DNA from: Flavonifractor hominis
Lineage (GTDB): Bacteria; Bacillota; Clostridia; Oscillospirales; Oscillospiraceae
Reading direction: 5' to 3'
NCBI RefSeq assembly: GCF_040095835.1
Contig: NZ_JBBMFT010000002.1
Span: 186,001-250,000 of the forward strand
Length of the DNA: 64,000 nucleotides
The notes below the pieces were generated by a model, which was not told the DNA's origin, did no database searches, and was given only the letters and a program-made list of their open reading frames with translations. A program made the translations under genes and the position numbers. Shown piece after piece: positions 51,326 through 60,572 of this stretch. Each line of letters begins with the position of its first letter. The stretch's first letter is position 1.

Positions 51326-51366
51326 TCTCCCACCTCTTTCCGCTCTCCTTTTGGTCAGCGGAGGCT

Positions 51367-51395
51367 ATTGTACTCCAAAATGCAAAGAATTTCAA
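51367..51395 (-). promoter_or_regulatory. Promoter of the trmL-pgk-tpiA-gpmI-eno operon
   Basis: TTGAAA (51390-51395), 17-bp spacer, TACAAT (51367-51372). Confidence 0.7.
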
Positions 51396-51533
51396 CCGTA
51401 AATCGGCGAAAAAGTATTGAAACCTCGAGTTTTCTTTGTGGAATTGGTCCATTTCCGCACTTTCTTCTTTTCCGCTTTCACCCGGGATGGAAATGTGATA
51501 TGATACGGTACAGATAAGAGGAGTGTGAATCAA

Positions 51534-52349
51534 GTGGAAACGTCACGGACCTATCGCCGACTGGTGGTCAAGGTGGGTACCTCTACCCTCACCCGTGAGA
51601 CCGGCAGTCTGAATCTACAAAACATGGAGCACCTGGCCCGGGTGCTCTCCGACCTGGAGGGGATGGGCTATCAGGTGGTGCTGGTTTCCTCCGGCGCCAT
51701 TGGCATCGGCACCCGGAAACTGCGCCTGGACGCCCGGCCTACGGAGCTGCGTATGAAGCAGGCCACCGCCGCCGTGGGCCAGTGCATGATGATGCATATT
51801 TATGACAAGCTCTTCGCCGAGTATAACCGCACGGTGGCCCAGATCCTGCTCACCGGTGAAGATGTGGATGCACCCATCCGCTCCCAGCACCTGCGCAACA
51901 CGTTTGAGGCTCTGCTGGAATTGGGGGTTATCCCGGTAGTCAACGAGAACGACTCGGTCTCCTCGGCCGAGATCGAGACCGGCCAGTGCAAGGTGCTGGG
52001 AGACAACGATACCCTGTCGGCCATCGTGGCCCGGCTGTGCGGGGCCGACCTGCTGGTGCTCTTCAGCGACATCGACGGCCTGTATGACGCCGACCCCCGT
52101 ACCCATCCGGAGGCCAAGCTCATCCACCGGGTGGAGGCCCTTACCCCCGAACTGCGGGCCATGGCCGGCGGCGCGGGTACCTGGCGTGGAACCGGCGGCA
52201 TGGCCACCAAGCTCAACGCCGCAGCCATTGCCATGGAGGCCGGAGTGGAGATGGTCATCGCCAACGGCGCCCGGATGGAGGCCTTGTACGACATCGTGGA
52301 GGGCAAGGACGTGGGGACCCGTTTTTCAGCCCCCAAGACACACGCTTAA
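51534..52349 (+). CDS. proB: Glutamate 5-kinase
   Basis: The 271-residue enzyme phosphorylates glutamate in proline synthesis. It has VVKVGTSTLT, SSGAIGIG, NENDSVSSAEI, GDNDTLSA and GTGGMATKL(N)AA. It ends after the kinase domain and lacks the C-terminal PUA domain found in many ProB proteins. The GTG at 51534 is preferred, with GAGGAG ten bases upstream; the GTG at 51525 is too close to it. proA follows 19 bp later. Confidence 0.93.
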   Translation: METSRTYRRLVVKVGTSTLTRETGSLNLQNMEHLARVLSDLEGMGYQVVLVSSGAIGIGTRKLRLDARPTELRMKQATAAVGQCMMMHIYDKLFAEYNRTVAQILLTGEDVDAPIRSQHLRNTFEALLELGVIPVVNENDSVSSAEIETGQCKVLGDNDTLSAIVARLCGADLLVLFSDIDGLYDADPRTHPEAKLIHRVEALTPELRAMAGGAGTWRGTGGMATKLNAAAIAMEAGVEMVIANGARMEALYDIVEGKDVGTRFSAPKTHA

Positions 52350-52368
52350 CAGACAGGAGGGATTCCTT

Positions 52369-53616
52369 TTGACCATTCTGGAAACACAGGGCCTGGCGGC
52401 CAAGCATGCCGCCCGGGTCCTGGCTGTGGCGGGCACGGCCCGAAAAAATGACGCTCTGGAGGCCATCGCCCGCGCCATCGAGCAGCGGCAGGCGGAGATC
52501 CTGGGCGCCAATGCCGCCGACCTGGAGGCCGCCCGGGCCGCCGGGCTGCGTCCGGCCCTGCTGGACCGGCTGACCCTGGATGCTCGGCGCATCGCCGGCA
52601 TTGTGGAAGGGGTCCGCCAAGTGGCCGCCTTGCCCGATCCCATCGGGGAAGTAACCAAGATGACCACCCGTCCCAATGGGCTCATCATTGGCAAGCGCCG
52701 GGTCCCTCTTGGGGTCATCGGCATCATTTACGAGGCCCGGCCCAATGTGACGGTGGATGCCGCCGTTCTCTGCCTGAAGTCGGGCAACGCCGTTATCCTG
52801 CGGGGCGGCAAGGAGGCCTTCCGGTCCAACCAGGCCCTCGTGGCCATCATGCGCGATGCGCTGGAGCAGGCGGGGCTGCCCCAAAACTGCGTATCCCTGG
52901 TAGAGGACACCAGCCGTGAGAGTGCCAACGAGCTGATGGGGCTGACGGAGTATCTGGATGTACTCATTCCCCGTGGGGGTGCAGGGCTCATCCGCAGTGT
53001 GGTGGAGCACGCCAAGGTGCCGGTGATCCAGACCGGTGTTGGCGTATGCCATGTGTACGTCCACGAAAAGGCGGATCTGGATATGGCCGCCCGCATTCTC
53101 CACAACGCCAAGACTTCCCGCCCCTCCGTGTGCAACGCCGCTGAGTGCGTGCTGGTGGACCGGGCGGTAGCCGGCGACTTTCTTCCCATGGCCTGGGAAC
53201 TGCTGCGCACCAAGGATGTGCAGCTGCGGGGCTGCCCTGAGACCCGGGCCATTCTGGGCGACTGGGTCCGGCCGGCGGAGGAGGCCGACTGGGACACGGA
53301 ATTTGGCGACTACATCCTTGCGGTCAAGGTGGTAGGCGGCTTCGACGAAGCGGTGGATTTTATCGCCGCCCATGGTACCGGCCATTCCGAGGCCATTGTT
53401 ACCGGCGATTACTTCGCCGCTCAGCGTTTTCTGGACGAGGTGGACGCCGCGGCGGTGTACGTCAACGCCTCCACCCGCTTTACCGACGGTTTTGAGTTCG
53501 GACTGGGCGCGGAGATCGGCATCTCCACTCAGAAGATGCACGCCCGCGGCCCCATGGGTCTGGAGGAGCTGACCAGCTCCAAATTTGTGATCTACGGTAA
53601 CGGTCAGATCCGCTGA
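52369..53616 (+). CDS. proA: Glutamate-5-semialdehyde dehydrogenase
   Basis: The 415-residue enzyme reduces glutamyl phosphate. It has VPLGVIGIIYEARPNVTVDA, LRGGKEAFRSN, the catalytic Cys in SVCNAAECVLV and the ending STRFTDGFEFGLGAEIGIST. The start is TTG at 52369, with AGGAGG eight bases upstream. The open frame upstream lies inside proB and is not real. Length fits the family. Confidence 0.95.
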   Translation: MTILETQGLAAKHAARVLAVAGTARKNDALEAIARAIEQRQAEILGANAADLEAARAAGLRPALLDRLTLDARRIAGIVEGVRQVAALPDPIGEVTKMTTRPNGLIIGKRRVPLGVIGIIYEARPNVTVDAAVLCLKSGNAVILRGGKEAFRSNQALVAIMRDALEQAGLPQNCVSLVEDTSRESANELMGLTEYLDVLIPRGGAGLIRSVVEHAKVPVIQTGVGVCHVYVHEKADLDMAARILHNAKTSRPSVCNAAECVLVDRAVAGDFLPMAWELLRTKDVQLRGCPETRAILGDWVRPAEEADWDTEFGDYILAVKVVGGFDEAVDFIAAHGTGHSEAIVTGDYFAAQRFLDEVDAAAVYVNASTRFTDGFEFGLGAEIGISTQKMHARGPMGLEELTSSKFVIYGNGQIR

Positions 53617-53652
53617 GCATAGGATAGAGCGCCCCCTGAGCAGGCTCATTTA

Positions 53653-53683
53653 CATACGGCAGGCCCATTTGGCCCGCCGTATG
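53653..53683. other. Imperfect hairpin after proA
   Basis: ATACGGC-A-GGCC...GGCC-C-GCCGTAT with no T-run. It may be a weak proBA terminator or an mRNA end structure. Confidence 0.4.
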
Positions 53684-53705
53684 AATCTGTATGGGGGTGG
53701 CGCCG

Positions 53706-54041
53706 ATGTTGGAACGCCGGGTGGAATTGGAAGGCGGTCTGCTCAGCTGTGATCTGGGGGTGCTGTCACCGGATGGCGGGCAGGTACTGGAGTGTACCCT
53801 GCGCCTGACGGCTGTAGCGCCCGAACGCCGGGTGGCGGTGGAGGTGGAAGCTCTGGAACGGGGTGCCGTGTGTGCCGCACGGATCTTTACCGTCCCTGCT
53901 CATCATGAGGCCGGACCCAGGGACATCGTCCTGACCGGTATCCGCCTGTTCTTTCCCGGGGGCGATGGCCCCCGTTCTCTGACTCTGCGTGCTGACGCCC
54001 ACTACGTTGACCGCAATGAGCGCTGCGCGCTGAAGCGTTGA
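53706..54041 (+). CDS. Hypothetical protein
   Basis: A 111-residue soluble protein, beta-rich in appearance (alternating hydrophobics: VLECTLRLTAV, RVAVEVEALER, IVLTGIRLFF). It has no signal peptide and no recognised family. GGGGGTGG lies 5 bases before the ATG at 53706; an ATG at 53691 is possible. It lies 89 bp after proA and may be on the same transcript. Confidence 0.55.
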   Translation: MLERRVELEGGLLSCDLGVLSPDGGQVLECTLRLTAVAPERRVAVEVEALERGAVCAARIFTVPAHHEAGPRDIVLTGIRLFFPGGDGPRSLTLRADAHYVDRNERCALKR

Positions 54042-54042
54042 A

Positions 54043-54076
54043 AAAGGCCCGGATCCCAATTGGGATCCGGGCCTTT
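54043..54076. terminator. Bidirectional terminator
   Basis: The palindrome AAAGGCCCGGATCCCAA and its complement, 17 bp, between the hypothetical gene (plus) and the amidohydrolase gene (minus). Confidence 0.85.
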
Positions 54077-54092
54077 GCCTGTTTGGTATGCT

Positions 54093-55463
54093 TCAGGACT
54101 CCACCTTGACCACAGGGAAACGGTCGGGCAGCTTGATGCCCGCCCGGTCGTAGATGGCGGCGCCACGCTCGCAGGCCTCCTTCAGGATGGCCTCCTCGTC
54201 CAGCACCAGGATCTTCCGGTCCCGCATGAGCCACTTGCCGTCACACATGGTGGACTGGACATTGGCGGAGTGCATGGCGGTGACCAGAGCGGCGATCTTG
54301 TCGTTCACCGGCATCATGGAGGGGCCATGGGGGTCGATGACGATAAGGTCAGCCTTCTTGCCGGCCTCCAGGGAGCCGTACAGGTTCTCGTCCATCAGAG
54401 CACGGGCGCCCCACTTGGTGGCCATCCGCAGGATGTCCTGAGCGGGCACCACGGTGGGATCCAGCCGCCAGCCCTTGTGGATCAGGGAGGTGAGCCACAT
54501 CTCATCCACCATGTCCATGTGGTTGGAGGAGGAAGCGCCGTCGGTACCGATGGACACGCAGATACCCATGTTCAGCATCTTGGGGATGCGGGCAAAGCCC
54601 AGCACCCGCATGGCGGAGGCGGGGTTGTGGGACACCTTCACGTCCCGCTTCTTGAAGAGCTCCAGCTCCTCGTCGTTGAGCCACACCGTGTGGACGGCCA
54701 GCAGATTCTTGTCCAGCACACCCAGGTTCTCCAGGTGCTTGACGGTACCCTCGCCCCAGCGGGCGTAGGTGTACTCCTTCTCCTCCTTGGCCTCGGCCAC
54801 GTGCATGTGAATGCCCACGCCGTACTTGTCGGCCAGCTCCTTGGTGCGCACGCACAGCTCATCGGTGTTGTTGAAGATGGTGCGCAGGCCGAACCATACC
54901 TGGACGCGGCCGTCGGCGGTGTTGTGATACTTCTCCAGGTCCAGAACCTGCTGCTCCAGCTCCTGCTCCATGGTGCGCTGCCAGATCTTGGGCAGACCAT
55001 CGCCGCAGTCCATGACGGACTTGGCCAGCTTGCCCCGCAGGCCGGACTCCTTGGTGGCCCGGGCCATGCCGGAGACGAACTGCCCGCCGGGCTCGGCAAA
55101 GGAGGTGACGCCGGAGCGGATCAGCTCCAGGGAGGTCATCAGGGTGGAGACGTAGGAGTCCTCCTCGGTCATGTTGCTCTCATAGGGCCACATCCGGTCG
55201 TGGAGCCAGGTGATGAAGTCCACGTCGTCGCCTACGCCGCGGCTGATCTGCTGGGAGGTATGGACGTGGGTGTTGACAAAGCCGGGCAGGACGTACTTGC
55301 CGCCCAGCTCGATGACCTCCGCATCGGGCTTCACCAGAGCAGGGTCCACCTTGCCTACGGCGATGATCTTGTCGTCCTCCACCAGCACGCCGCCGCCGTC
55401 ATAGACGGTGTCATTGGCGTCCATGGAGAGGACATAGCCATTCTTCAGATAAGTCTGTGCCAT
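54093..55463 (-). CDS. Amidohydrolase, cytosine/MTA-SAH deaminase group
   Basis: The 456-residue enzyme has metal ligands HVH in GFVNTHVHTS (about 66-68), His in GIHMHVAEA, His in LAVHTVWL and Asp in SIGTDGASSSNH. This is the set of deaminases for methylthioadenosine/S-adenosylhomocysteine, guanine or s-triazines. The substrate cannot be fixed from the sequence; the neighbouring adenine deaminase favours a purine or nucleoside. GGAGG lies before the ATG, and the gene follows ade by 13 bp. Confidence 0.85.
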   Translation of the reverse strand: MAQTYLKNGYVLSMDANDTVYDGGGVLVEDDKIIAVGKVDPALVKPDAEVIELGGKYVLPGFVNTHVHTSQQISRGVGDDVDFITWLHDRMWPYESNMTEEDSYVSTLMTSLELIRSGVTSFAEPGGQFVSGMARATKESGLRGKLAKSVMDCGDGLPKIWQRTMEQELEQQVLDLEKYHNTADGRVQVWFGLRTIFNNTDELCVRTKELADKYGVGIHMHVAEAKEEKEYTYARWGEGTVKHLENLGVLDKNLLAVHTVWLNDEELELFKKRDVKVSHNPASAMRVLGFARIPKMLNMGICVSIGTDGASSSNHMDMVDEMWLTSLIHKGWRLDPTVVPAQDILRMATKWGARALMDENLYGSLEAGKKADLIVIDPHGPSMMPVNDKIAALVTAMHSANVQSTMCDGKWLMRDRKILVLDEEAILKEACERGAAIYDRAGIKLPDRFPVVKVES

Positions 55464-55476
55464 TGCCGCTGCCTCC

Positions 55477-57237
55477 TTATTCCACCGAAATGACGGGGTC
55501 GATGATCTGGAACTTGCTCACGTCAAACAGACCCTGGTCGGAGATCGCCAGCGCGGGGATGAAGATCAGGGTGATGAAGGACAGGGTCACGTTGGGAGAG
55601 GGCACGGTGCAGCCCCGCTGCGCCATGGCGGCGATGACCGCCCGCAGCTTCTCGGCAATGACCTCGCCCTCCTCGTCAGCCAGCAGGCCGCAGATGGGCA
55701 GTGCGATCTCCTCGATCACCTTGCCGCCGTCTACGAACACCAGGCCGCCCTGGAGCTCCTGAATGCGGTTGACGGCCAGAGCCATGTCGTCGGGGTTGGA
55801 GCCCACCACGCTGACGTTGTGGTGGTCGTGGCCTACGGAGATGGCGATGGCGCCGGACTTCAGGCCGAAATTCTTGATAAAGGCCCGGCCGATGGAGCCG
55901 TTCTTGCCGTAGCGCTCCACGCAGGCGATGCGCAGGACGTCGTTTTCCACATCAGGCTGCACCACACCGTCCACCACCGGCAGGGTAACGGTGAGATCGT
56001 CGGTGAGCAGGGACACAGGGGATGCGCCGATGACATGGACGGTGGCCTTGGAGGCCTTGGGATCCACCTTCAGTACCAGATCATCTCCGGTAACGTGTTT
56101 CATATGTACAGTACCCAGCAGCTTGTCACTGTAGGCAGGGGCCTTCAGCTCACGGGTGAGGGCGCCGTTGTCCACGATGAGTTCGCCCTTGGACACCACC
56201 TGCTCCACCTTGCACTGCTCCAGGGAGGACAGCAGCACGATGTCGGCATACTTGCCGGGCACAATGGAGCCACACTCGTTGTCGATGCGGAAGCTCTCAG
56301 CAGGGTTAAGGGTGACCATCTGGATGGCAGTCACCGGGTCCACTCCCTCCTCCACGGCAATGCGCACCTTGTGGTCCAGGTGGCCGCAGTCCTTGATGTG
56401 GAGGGCGTCGATATCGTCGGACACCATGCAGCAGTGGCGGGCGTCCACGTGGTTCTCGGTGAGCACCTTCAGGCAGGCACGCAGGTCGGTGGAGGCGGAG
56501 CCCTCCCGCATCAGCACATGCAGACCGGCACGCAGCTTCTGGAGGGCCTCCTCCTTATTGGTGGACTCGTGGTCGGAGTTGATGCCGGTGGAGGCATAGG
56601 CATTCAGGTTGGCGTCATAAGTGGCCGGTGCGTGGCCCTCGGCGGTCTTGTGGTACTTCTCCGCCAGCTCCAGCATGTGGGCAGAGGCGGGGCTGCCGCC
56701 CAGGATGGGGGGCACCAGCACCTCGGCCAGGCCCACGGCCTGGGGCAGCTGGATGAGCTCGTCCATCATGGAGGCGTGGAGGGTGGAACCGGTGGTCTGA
56801 AGCCCGTTTTCCTCCATAAAGGCAGGGACGGGATAGTAGAGCTTCACAGGGGTACCGGCGGACTCGGCCAGCACTTCCTTCATGCCCTCTACGCCGGAGA
56901 CAATGGTGACCTCCATGAGGTCGCTGGCCACGGCAGTGGTACCGTGCTTGACCACCATCTTGGCAAACTCGGTGTAGGTGAGCATGCTGCTCTCAATGTG
57001 GATGTGAGCGTCGATAAAGCCGGGGGCCAGATACTTGCCGGCGGCGTCAATGATCTTGGTGTTCGGGCCGCAGCACCCCTCGGGCAGGCTGCCCACGGCG
57101 GCAATGCGCTCCCCTGCAACCGCCACGTCGGTCTCATAGATCTCGGCCGTGTGTACGTTGATCAGCTTGCCGCCCCGGATGATGAGGTCGGCCGGCTCCT
57201 GTCCCAGAGCCACCGCGATCAAGTGTTTATCCATCAT
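55477..57237 (-). CDS. ade: Adenine deaminase
   Basis: The 586-residue enzyme turns adenine into hypoxanthine. Features are APGFIDAHIHIESSML (metal HxH), GHAPATYDANLNAYASTGINSDHEST (His/Asp region) and the C-terminal domain with GLKSGAIAISVGHDHHN. Length fits the Firmicutes enzyme. The ATG at 57237 has AAGGAG eleven bases upstream; an in-frame GTG at 57246 is too close to it. It is followed by a second deaminase-type amidohydrolase, so this is a purine salvage pair. Confidence 0.93.
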   Translation of the reverse strand: MMDKHLIAVALGQEPADLIIRGGKLINVHTAEIYETDVAVAGERIAAVGSLPEGCCGPNTKIIDAAGKYLAPGFIDAHIHIESSMLTYTEFAKMVVKHGTTAVASDLMEVTIVSGVEGMKEVLAESAGTPVKLYYPVPAFMEENGLQTTGSTLHASMMDELIQLPQAVGLAEVLVPPILGGSPASAHMLELAEKYHKTAEGHAPATYDANLNAYASTGINSDHESTNKEEALQKLRAGLHVLMREGSASTDLRACLKVLTENHVDARHCCMVSDDIDALHIKDCGHLDHKVRIAVEEGVDPVTAIQMVTLNPAESFRIDNECGSIVPGKYADIVLLSSLEQCKVEQVVSKGELIVDNGALTRELKAPAYSDKLLGTVHMKHVTGDDLVLKVDPKASKATVHVIGASPVSLLTDDLTVTLPVVDGVVQPDVENDVLRIACVERYGKNGSIGRAFIKNFGLKSGAIAISVGHDHHNVSVVGSNPDDMALAVNRIQELQGGLVFVDGGKVIEEIALPICGLLADEEGEVIAEKLRAVIAAMAQRGCTVPSPNVTLSFITLIFIPALAISDQGLFDVSKFQIIDPVISVE

Positions 57238-57268
57238 TCGTTCCACGTCTCCTTCTGTCTCATATGGG

Positions 57269-57308
57269 GCGGCTCCCCGTGGAAGCCGCGCTTTTTTTTA
57301 GTATAACA
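57269..57308 (-). promoter_or_regulatory. ade promoter with A8 start tract and hairpin
   Basis: On the minus strand TGT-TATACT (TATACT at 57300-57305) is an extended -10. A run of eight A (57292-57299) follows where the start point should lie, and then a hairpin GCGGCT...AGCCGC (57269-57289). Read on the plus strand the same DNA looks like a terminator (stem, GC, T8). No purine riboswitch core is present. Confidence 0.55.
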
Positions 57309-57353
57309 TACATTGTCTCCGCAAAAAAGGGGTTGGCCGGAAATGCCGCCCTT

Positions 57354-57941
57354 TCACAGTTGGAACACGATCCCGACCAGAGCCGAAACGGCGATAAAAA
57401 CTACCGGGTGGAGCTTTTTCAGCCCCGGCAGGCGGAGCCCCACAAATACAGCCGCCGCCAGAGCGATGGCTGGCCAGTAAAAGAGTTCCGTTCGGGTCAC
57501 AAATTCCCCCGGGGCGGTCTCCACCCCCGTTTCGTGAAACATCAGGGCAATCACGCACACTTCCGCCAGTGCCGCGGCGATAAGGCCGGTGGAGGCGGGA
57601 CGGATGCCATAGAACACCGCCTCGACGCTACGGCTCTCCCGAAACTTCTTCAAAAACCCGGCGATGATGGCGATGATGATAATGGCCGGACATACCAGTC
57701 CAAGCGTAGCCACCACGGCCCCCGGCACGCCGCCGGTGTGGAATCCCACATAGGTGGCCATATTTACCCCCATGGGACCTGGAGTGGCCTCGGACACAGC
57801 GATCATATTGGCCAGCTCTCCGGCGCTGAACCAGCCGGTCCTGCCTCCCATATCCGACAGGAAGGGAATGGTGGCCAGGCCTCCGCCGATGGAGAACAGC
57901 CCTACTTTGAAAAACTCATAAAAAAGTCGGAGATAGATCAT
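57354..57941 (-). CDS. Chromate transporter family protein, half 2
   Basis: A 195-residue membrane protein of the short CHR family, with FKVGLFSIGGGLATIPFL and EATPGPMGVNMATYVGF. Two such halves form one transporter in many Firmicutes. The true substrate is rarely chromate and is unknown here. The ATG at 57941 has GGAGGG eight bases upstream and overlaps the stop of the first half. Confidence 0.9.
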   Translation of the reverse strand: MIYLRLFYEFFKVGLFSIGGGLATIPFLSDMGGRTGWFSAGELANMIAVSEATPGPMGVNMATYVGFHTGGVPGAVVATLGLVCPAIIIIAIIAGFLKKFRESRSVEAVFYGIRPASTGLIAAALAEVCVIALMFHETGVETAPGEFVTRTELFYWPAIALAAAVFVGLRLPGLKKLHPVVFIAVSALVGIVFQL

Positions 57942-58531
57942 GCCTTCGGCCCTCCTTTGGCAGCCCGGGCCCACAGCCCGGTCACACCTGCCGCCACCAC
58001 AAGCACGATGGGAGAGCAGATAAAGTCCAGCACCGCCCCCAGCGCGTTTTCTGGAAAGTGCGCAAAATTACCCGCCAGAGCCAGGGCAAGCACCACCAGG
58101 AAAATCACCAGGGTCAGTCCATCCACAATGGTGGTCCGCCGCAGTTTGAGCACGCTGCTCAAGATCAGCGCACATACACAGGCCCGCACACCGTTGAAGG
58201 CATGGACCACGGCGGGGATATCGGCAAAATTCTGCAAAAAGGCGGCAATGACCAGGATGATGACCAGCGAGGGGAACACTACGCCCAGTGTAGCCACAAT
58301 GCCGCCGGGCACACCTTTCTGCTTCTGCCCCACGAAGGTGGCCGTGTTGACAGCGATGACGCCGGGCGTACACTGGCCGATGGCAAAATAGTCGGCCAGT
58401 TCCTCTTCACTGGCCCAATTCTTTTTCTCCACGATCTCCCGCTGGAGAATGGGCAGCATGGCATAACCGCCGCCGAAGGTACACCCGCCAATGCGGGCAA
58501 AGGTCAAAAACAGGTCCGCATAACGGTTCAT
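57938..58531 (-). CDS. Chromate transporter family protein, half 1
   Basis: A 197-residue membrane protein homologous to its neighbour, with FARIGGCTFGGGYAMLPIL and GQCTPGVIAVNTATFVG. It starts 3 bp after the nadE stop, so the transporter pair is probably on the nadE transcript. Confidence 0.9.
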   Translation of the reverse strand: MNRYADLFLTFARIGGCTFGGGYAMLPILQREIVEKKNWASEEELADYFAIGQCTPGVIAVNTATFVGQKQKGVPGGIVATLGVVFPSLVIILVIAAFLQNFADIPAVVHAFNGVRACVCALILSSVLKLRRTTIVDGLTLVIFLVVLALALAGNFAHFPENALGAVLDFICSPIVLVVAAGVTGLWARAAKGGPKA

Positions 58532-58534
58532 GGA

Positions 58535-60457
58535 TTACTTCAGGTCCTCCAGTTCCTCCAGCCACAGCTGGGCCACTGCATCGGAGGGCATGCGCCAGTC
58601 GCCCCGGGGAGACAGGGCTACCGAGCCCACCTTGGGCCCATCCGCCAGACAGGAGCGCTTGAACTGCTGGGAGAAGAACCGGCGGTAAAAGTTTTTCAGC
58701 CACTTGAGGAGGGTCGCGCGGTCATAAGCCCGGCCGAAGGCCTGCTCTGCCAGCCGGAGTACCTTCCGGGGCGGGAATCCCCAGCGGACAGCATAGTAGA
58801 GATAAAAATCATGCAGCTCATAGGGGCCCACCAAATCTTCGGTCTTCTGGGCGATCTTGCCCTCAATGGCGGGGAGCAACTCGGGCGAGACCGGAGTGTC
58901 CAGAATATCAGCCAGCACACCGGAGAGCTGGGGGTCCTCCGCCTCCTTATCGTCGGAGATGAAGCTCACCAGATGACGCACCAGGGTCTTGGGAATACCG
59001 GCGTTGACGGCGTAGTTGCTCATGTGGTCCCCGTTGTAGGTGCACCAGCCCAAAGCCAGCTCAGAGAGGTCGCCGGTGCCTATGACCAGCCCGCCGGTCT
59101 GGTTGGCAATGTCCATAAGCACCTGGGTCCGCTCACGGGCCTGGCCGTTTTCAAAGGTCACATCATGATCCTCCATGGACTGGCCGATGTCCTCAAAGTG
59201 GACCTTCACCGCCCGGCCGATGTCGATGGTCTTGAGGGTGCAGCCCAGCCGCTCGGCCAGCAGCACCGCATTGGACTTGGTGCGGTCGGTGGTGCCGAAA
59301 CAGGGCATGGTGACAGCAATGATATCGCTGGCAGGCCGGTCCAGCATCTCCATGGACACCGCCGTGATGAGCACGGCCAGGGTGGAGTCCAGACCGCCGG
59401 ACAGGCCCACCACCGCCGTCTTGGCTCCGGTGTGCTCCAACCGCTTTTTGAGGCCCAGAGCCGCCATGTACAGGATCTCATTGCAGCGCTCGGCTCTATC
59501 GCTCTCATTCTGGGGTACAAAGGGCGTGGGAGATACCGGCCGGGTCAAGCGGGTATCAGACAAATCCAGTTCAAAGCAGATCCGCCAGCTCTCCCGGTTC
59601 CGGTCGGCCTGATAGGTGTTCATCCGCTGGCGTTCGTAGGCCAGCCGCTTGACGTCGATCTCACTGATGGTAAGACCGGAGGCAAACCGCCGCTCAGCCA
59701 GAATGGTGCCATTCTCAGCGATAATATTATGGCCGCCAAACACCAGATCGGTGGTGGACTCCCCCTCGCCGGCGTCCGCATATACATAACCGCACACCAG
59801 ACGTCCGGACTGACCGGACACCAGCGACCGGCGATAGGCCGCCTTCCCCACCAGCTCATTGGAGGCAGACAGATTTAACAAAACGGTAGCTCCCGCTCGG
59901 GCCAGGGCAGCAGAGGGCGGCTCAGGGGCCCACAGGTCCTCGCACAGCTCCACCCCGATCACCAGTTCGGGCAAATCGTCACAGGCAAAAAGGAGGCTGC
60001 GGCAAAGAGAAACTTCCTCCCCGCACAGTTCAATCATTACATCCACTCCGGCCCCGGAGGCAAACCATCTTTGCTCATAGAACTCCCCGTAATTGGGCAG
60101 ATAAGTCTTGGGCACCAGCCCCAAAATATGACCATTTTGTATTACAGCTGCGCAATTATACAGTTTGTTGTCGTATTTGTTCCATACAGGCAAACCAATG
60201 GCAGCAATCATATCCAGGTTCTTGGTGGCCTCCAGAATGGTGGCAAGCCCGTCTTCCGCCCCTCTCCTCAAAGTGGGCTGCAAAAACAGGTCCCCGCAGG
60301 TATAGCCAGTGAGGCAGAGTTCAGGCAGACAAAGCACTTTGACTCCCTGCTTATCCGCCTCCCGCATAAGGGTAAAGATCTGCTCGGCATTGTAACGGCA
60401 GTCGGCTACCCGGATCTTCGGGGTACCGGCGGCTACTTTGATAAAACCGTCGCGCAT
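58535..60457 (-). CDS. nadE: Glutamine-dependent NAD+ synthetase
   Basis: The 640-residue enzyme makes NAD from deamido-NAD. The N-terminal nitrilase-type glutaminase domain has LPELCLTGYTCGDLF (Glu), a Lys in GLVPKTYLPNYGEFYE, and the nucleophile Cys in GVELCEDLW. The C-terminal ATP-pyrophosphatase domain has GLSGGLDSTLAVL and GTGDLSELALGWCTYNGDH. The ATG at 60457 follows AAAAGGAGG. Promoter at 60497-60525. Confidence 0.95.
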   Translation of the reverse strand: MRDGFIKVAAGTPKIRVADCRYNAEQIFTLMREADKQGVKVLCLPELCLTGYTCGDLFLQPTLRRGAEDGLATILEATKNLDMIAAIGLPVWNKYDNKLYNCAAVIQNGHILGLVPKTYLPNYGEFYEQRWFASGAGVDVMIELCGEEVSLCRSLLFACDDLPELVIGVELCEDLWAPEPPSAALARAGATVLLNLSASNELVGKAAYRRSLVSGQSGRLVCGYVYADAGEGESTTDLVFGGHNIIAENGTILAERRFASGLTISEIDVKRLAYERQRMNTYQADRNRESWRICFELDLSDTRLTRPVSPTPFVPQNESDRAERCNEILYMAALGLKKRLEHTGAKTAVVGLSGGLDSTLAVLITAVSMEMLDRPASDIIAVTMPCFGTTDRTKSNAVLLAERLGCTLKTIDIGRAVKVHFEDIGQSMEDHDVTFENGQARERTQVLMDIANQTGGLVIGTGDLSELALGWCTYNGDHMSNYAVNAGIPKTLVRHLVSFISDDKEAEDPQLSGVLADILDTPVSPELLPAIEGKIAQKTEDLVGPYELHDFYLYYAVRWGFPPRKVLRLAEQAFGRAYDRATLLKWLKNFYRRFFSQQFKRSCLADGPKVGSVALSPRGDWRMPSDAVAQLWLEELEDLK

Positions 60458-60496
60458 GATAAGCGCCTCCTTTTCCCGTCTGTTCAGAATACCGTT

Positions 60497-60525
60497 ATGA
60501 TACCCCAATTCCCCTTTAATTGCAA
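60497..60525 (-). promoter_or_regulatory. Promoter of nadE and the chromate transporter pair
   Basis: TTGCAA (60520-60525), 17-bp spacer, TATCAT (60497-60502). Confidence 0.65.
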
Positions 60526-60536
60526 TGTGAGAAGTA

Positions 60537-60572
60537 CCGAAAAGCCCCGGCCTTCCGGCCGGGGCTTTTCGG
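60537..60572. terminator. Orphan bidirectional terminator upstream of nadE
   Basis: A perfect 16-bp stem CCGAAAAGCCCCGGCC with its complement (loop TTCC), A4/T4 on either side. No annotated gene ends here: nadE begins nearby on the minus strand and thrS lies on the plus strand. It may end a small RNA from 60573-60700 (minus). The rest of 60573-60770 holds a TG-rich simple stretch and no gene I can support. Confidence 0.75.

Noticed and set aside
57238..57353. Purine riboswitch upstream of ade
   Set aside because: The leader is too short and lacks the three-way junction core. Only a start-site A-tract and one hairpin are present.
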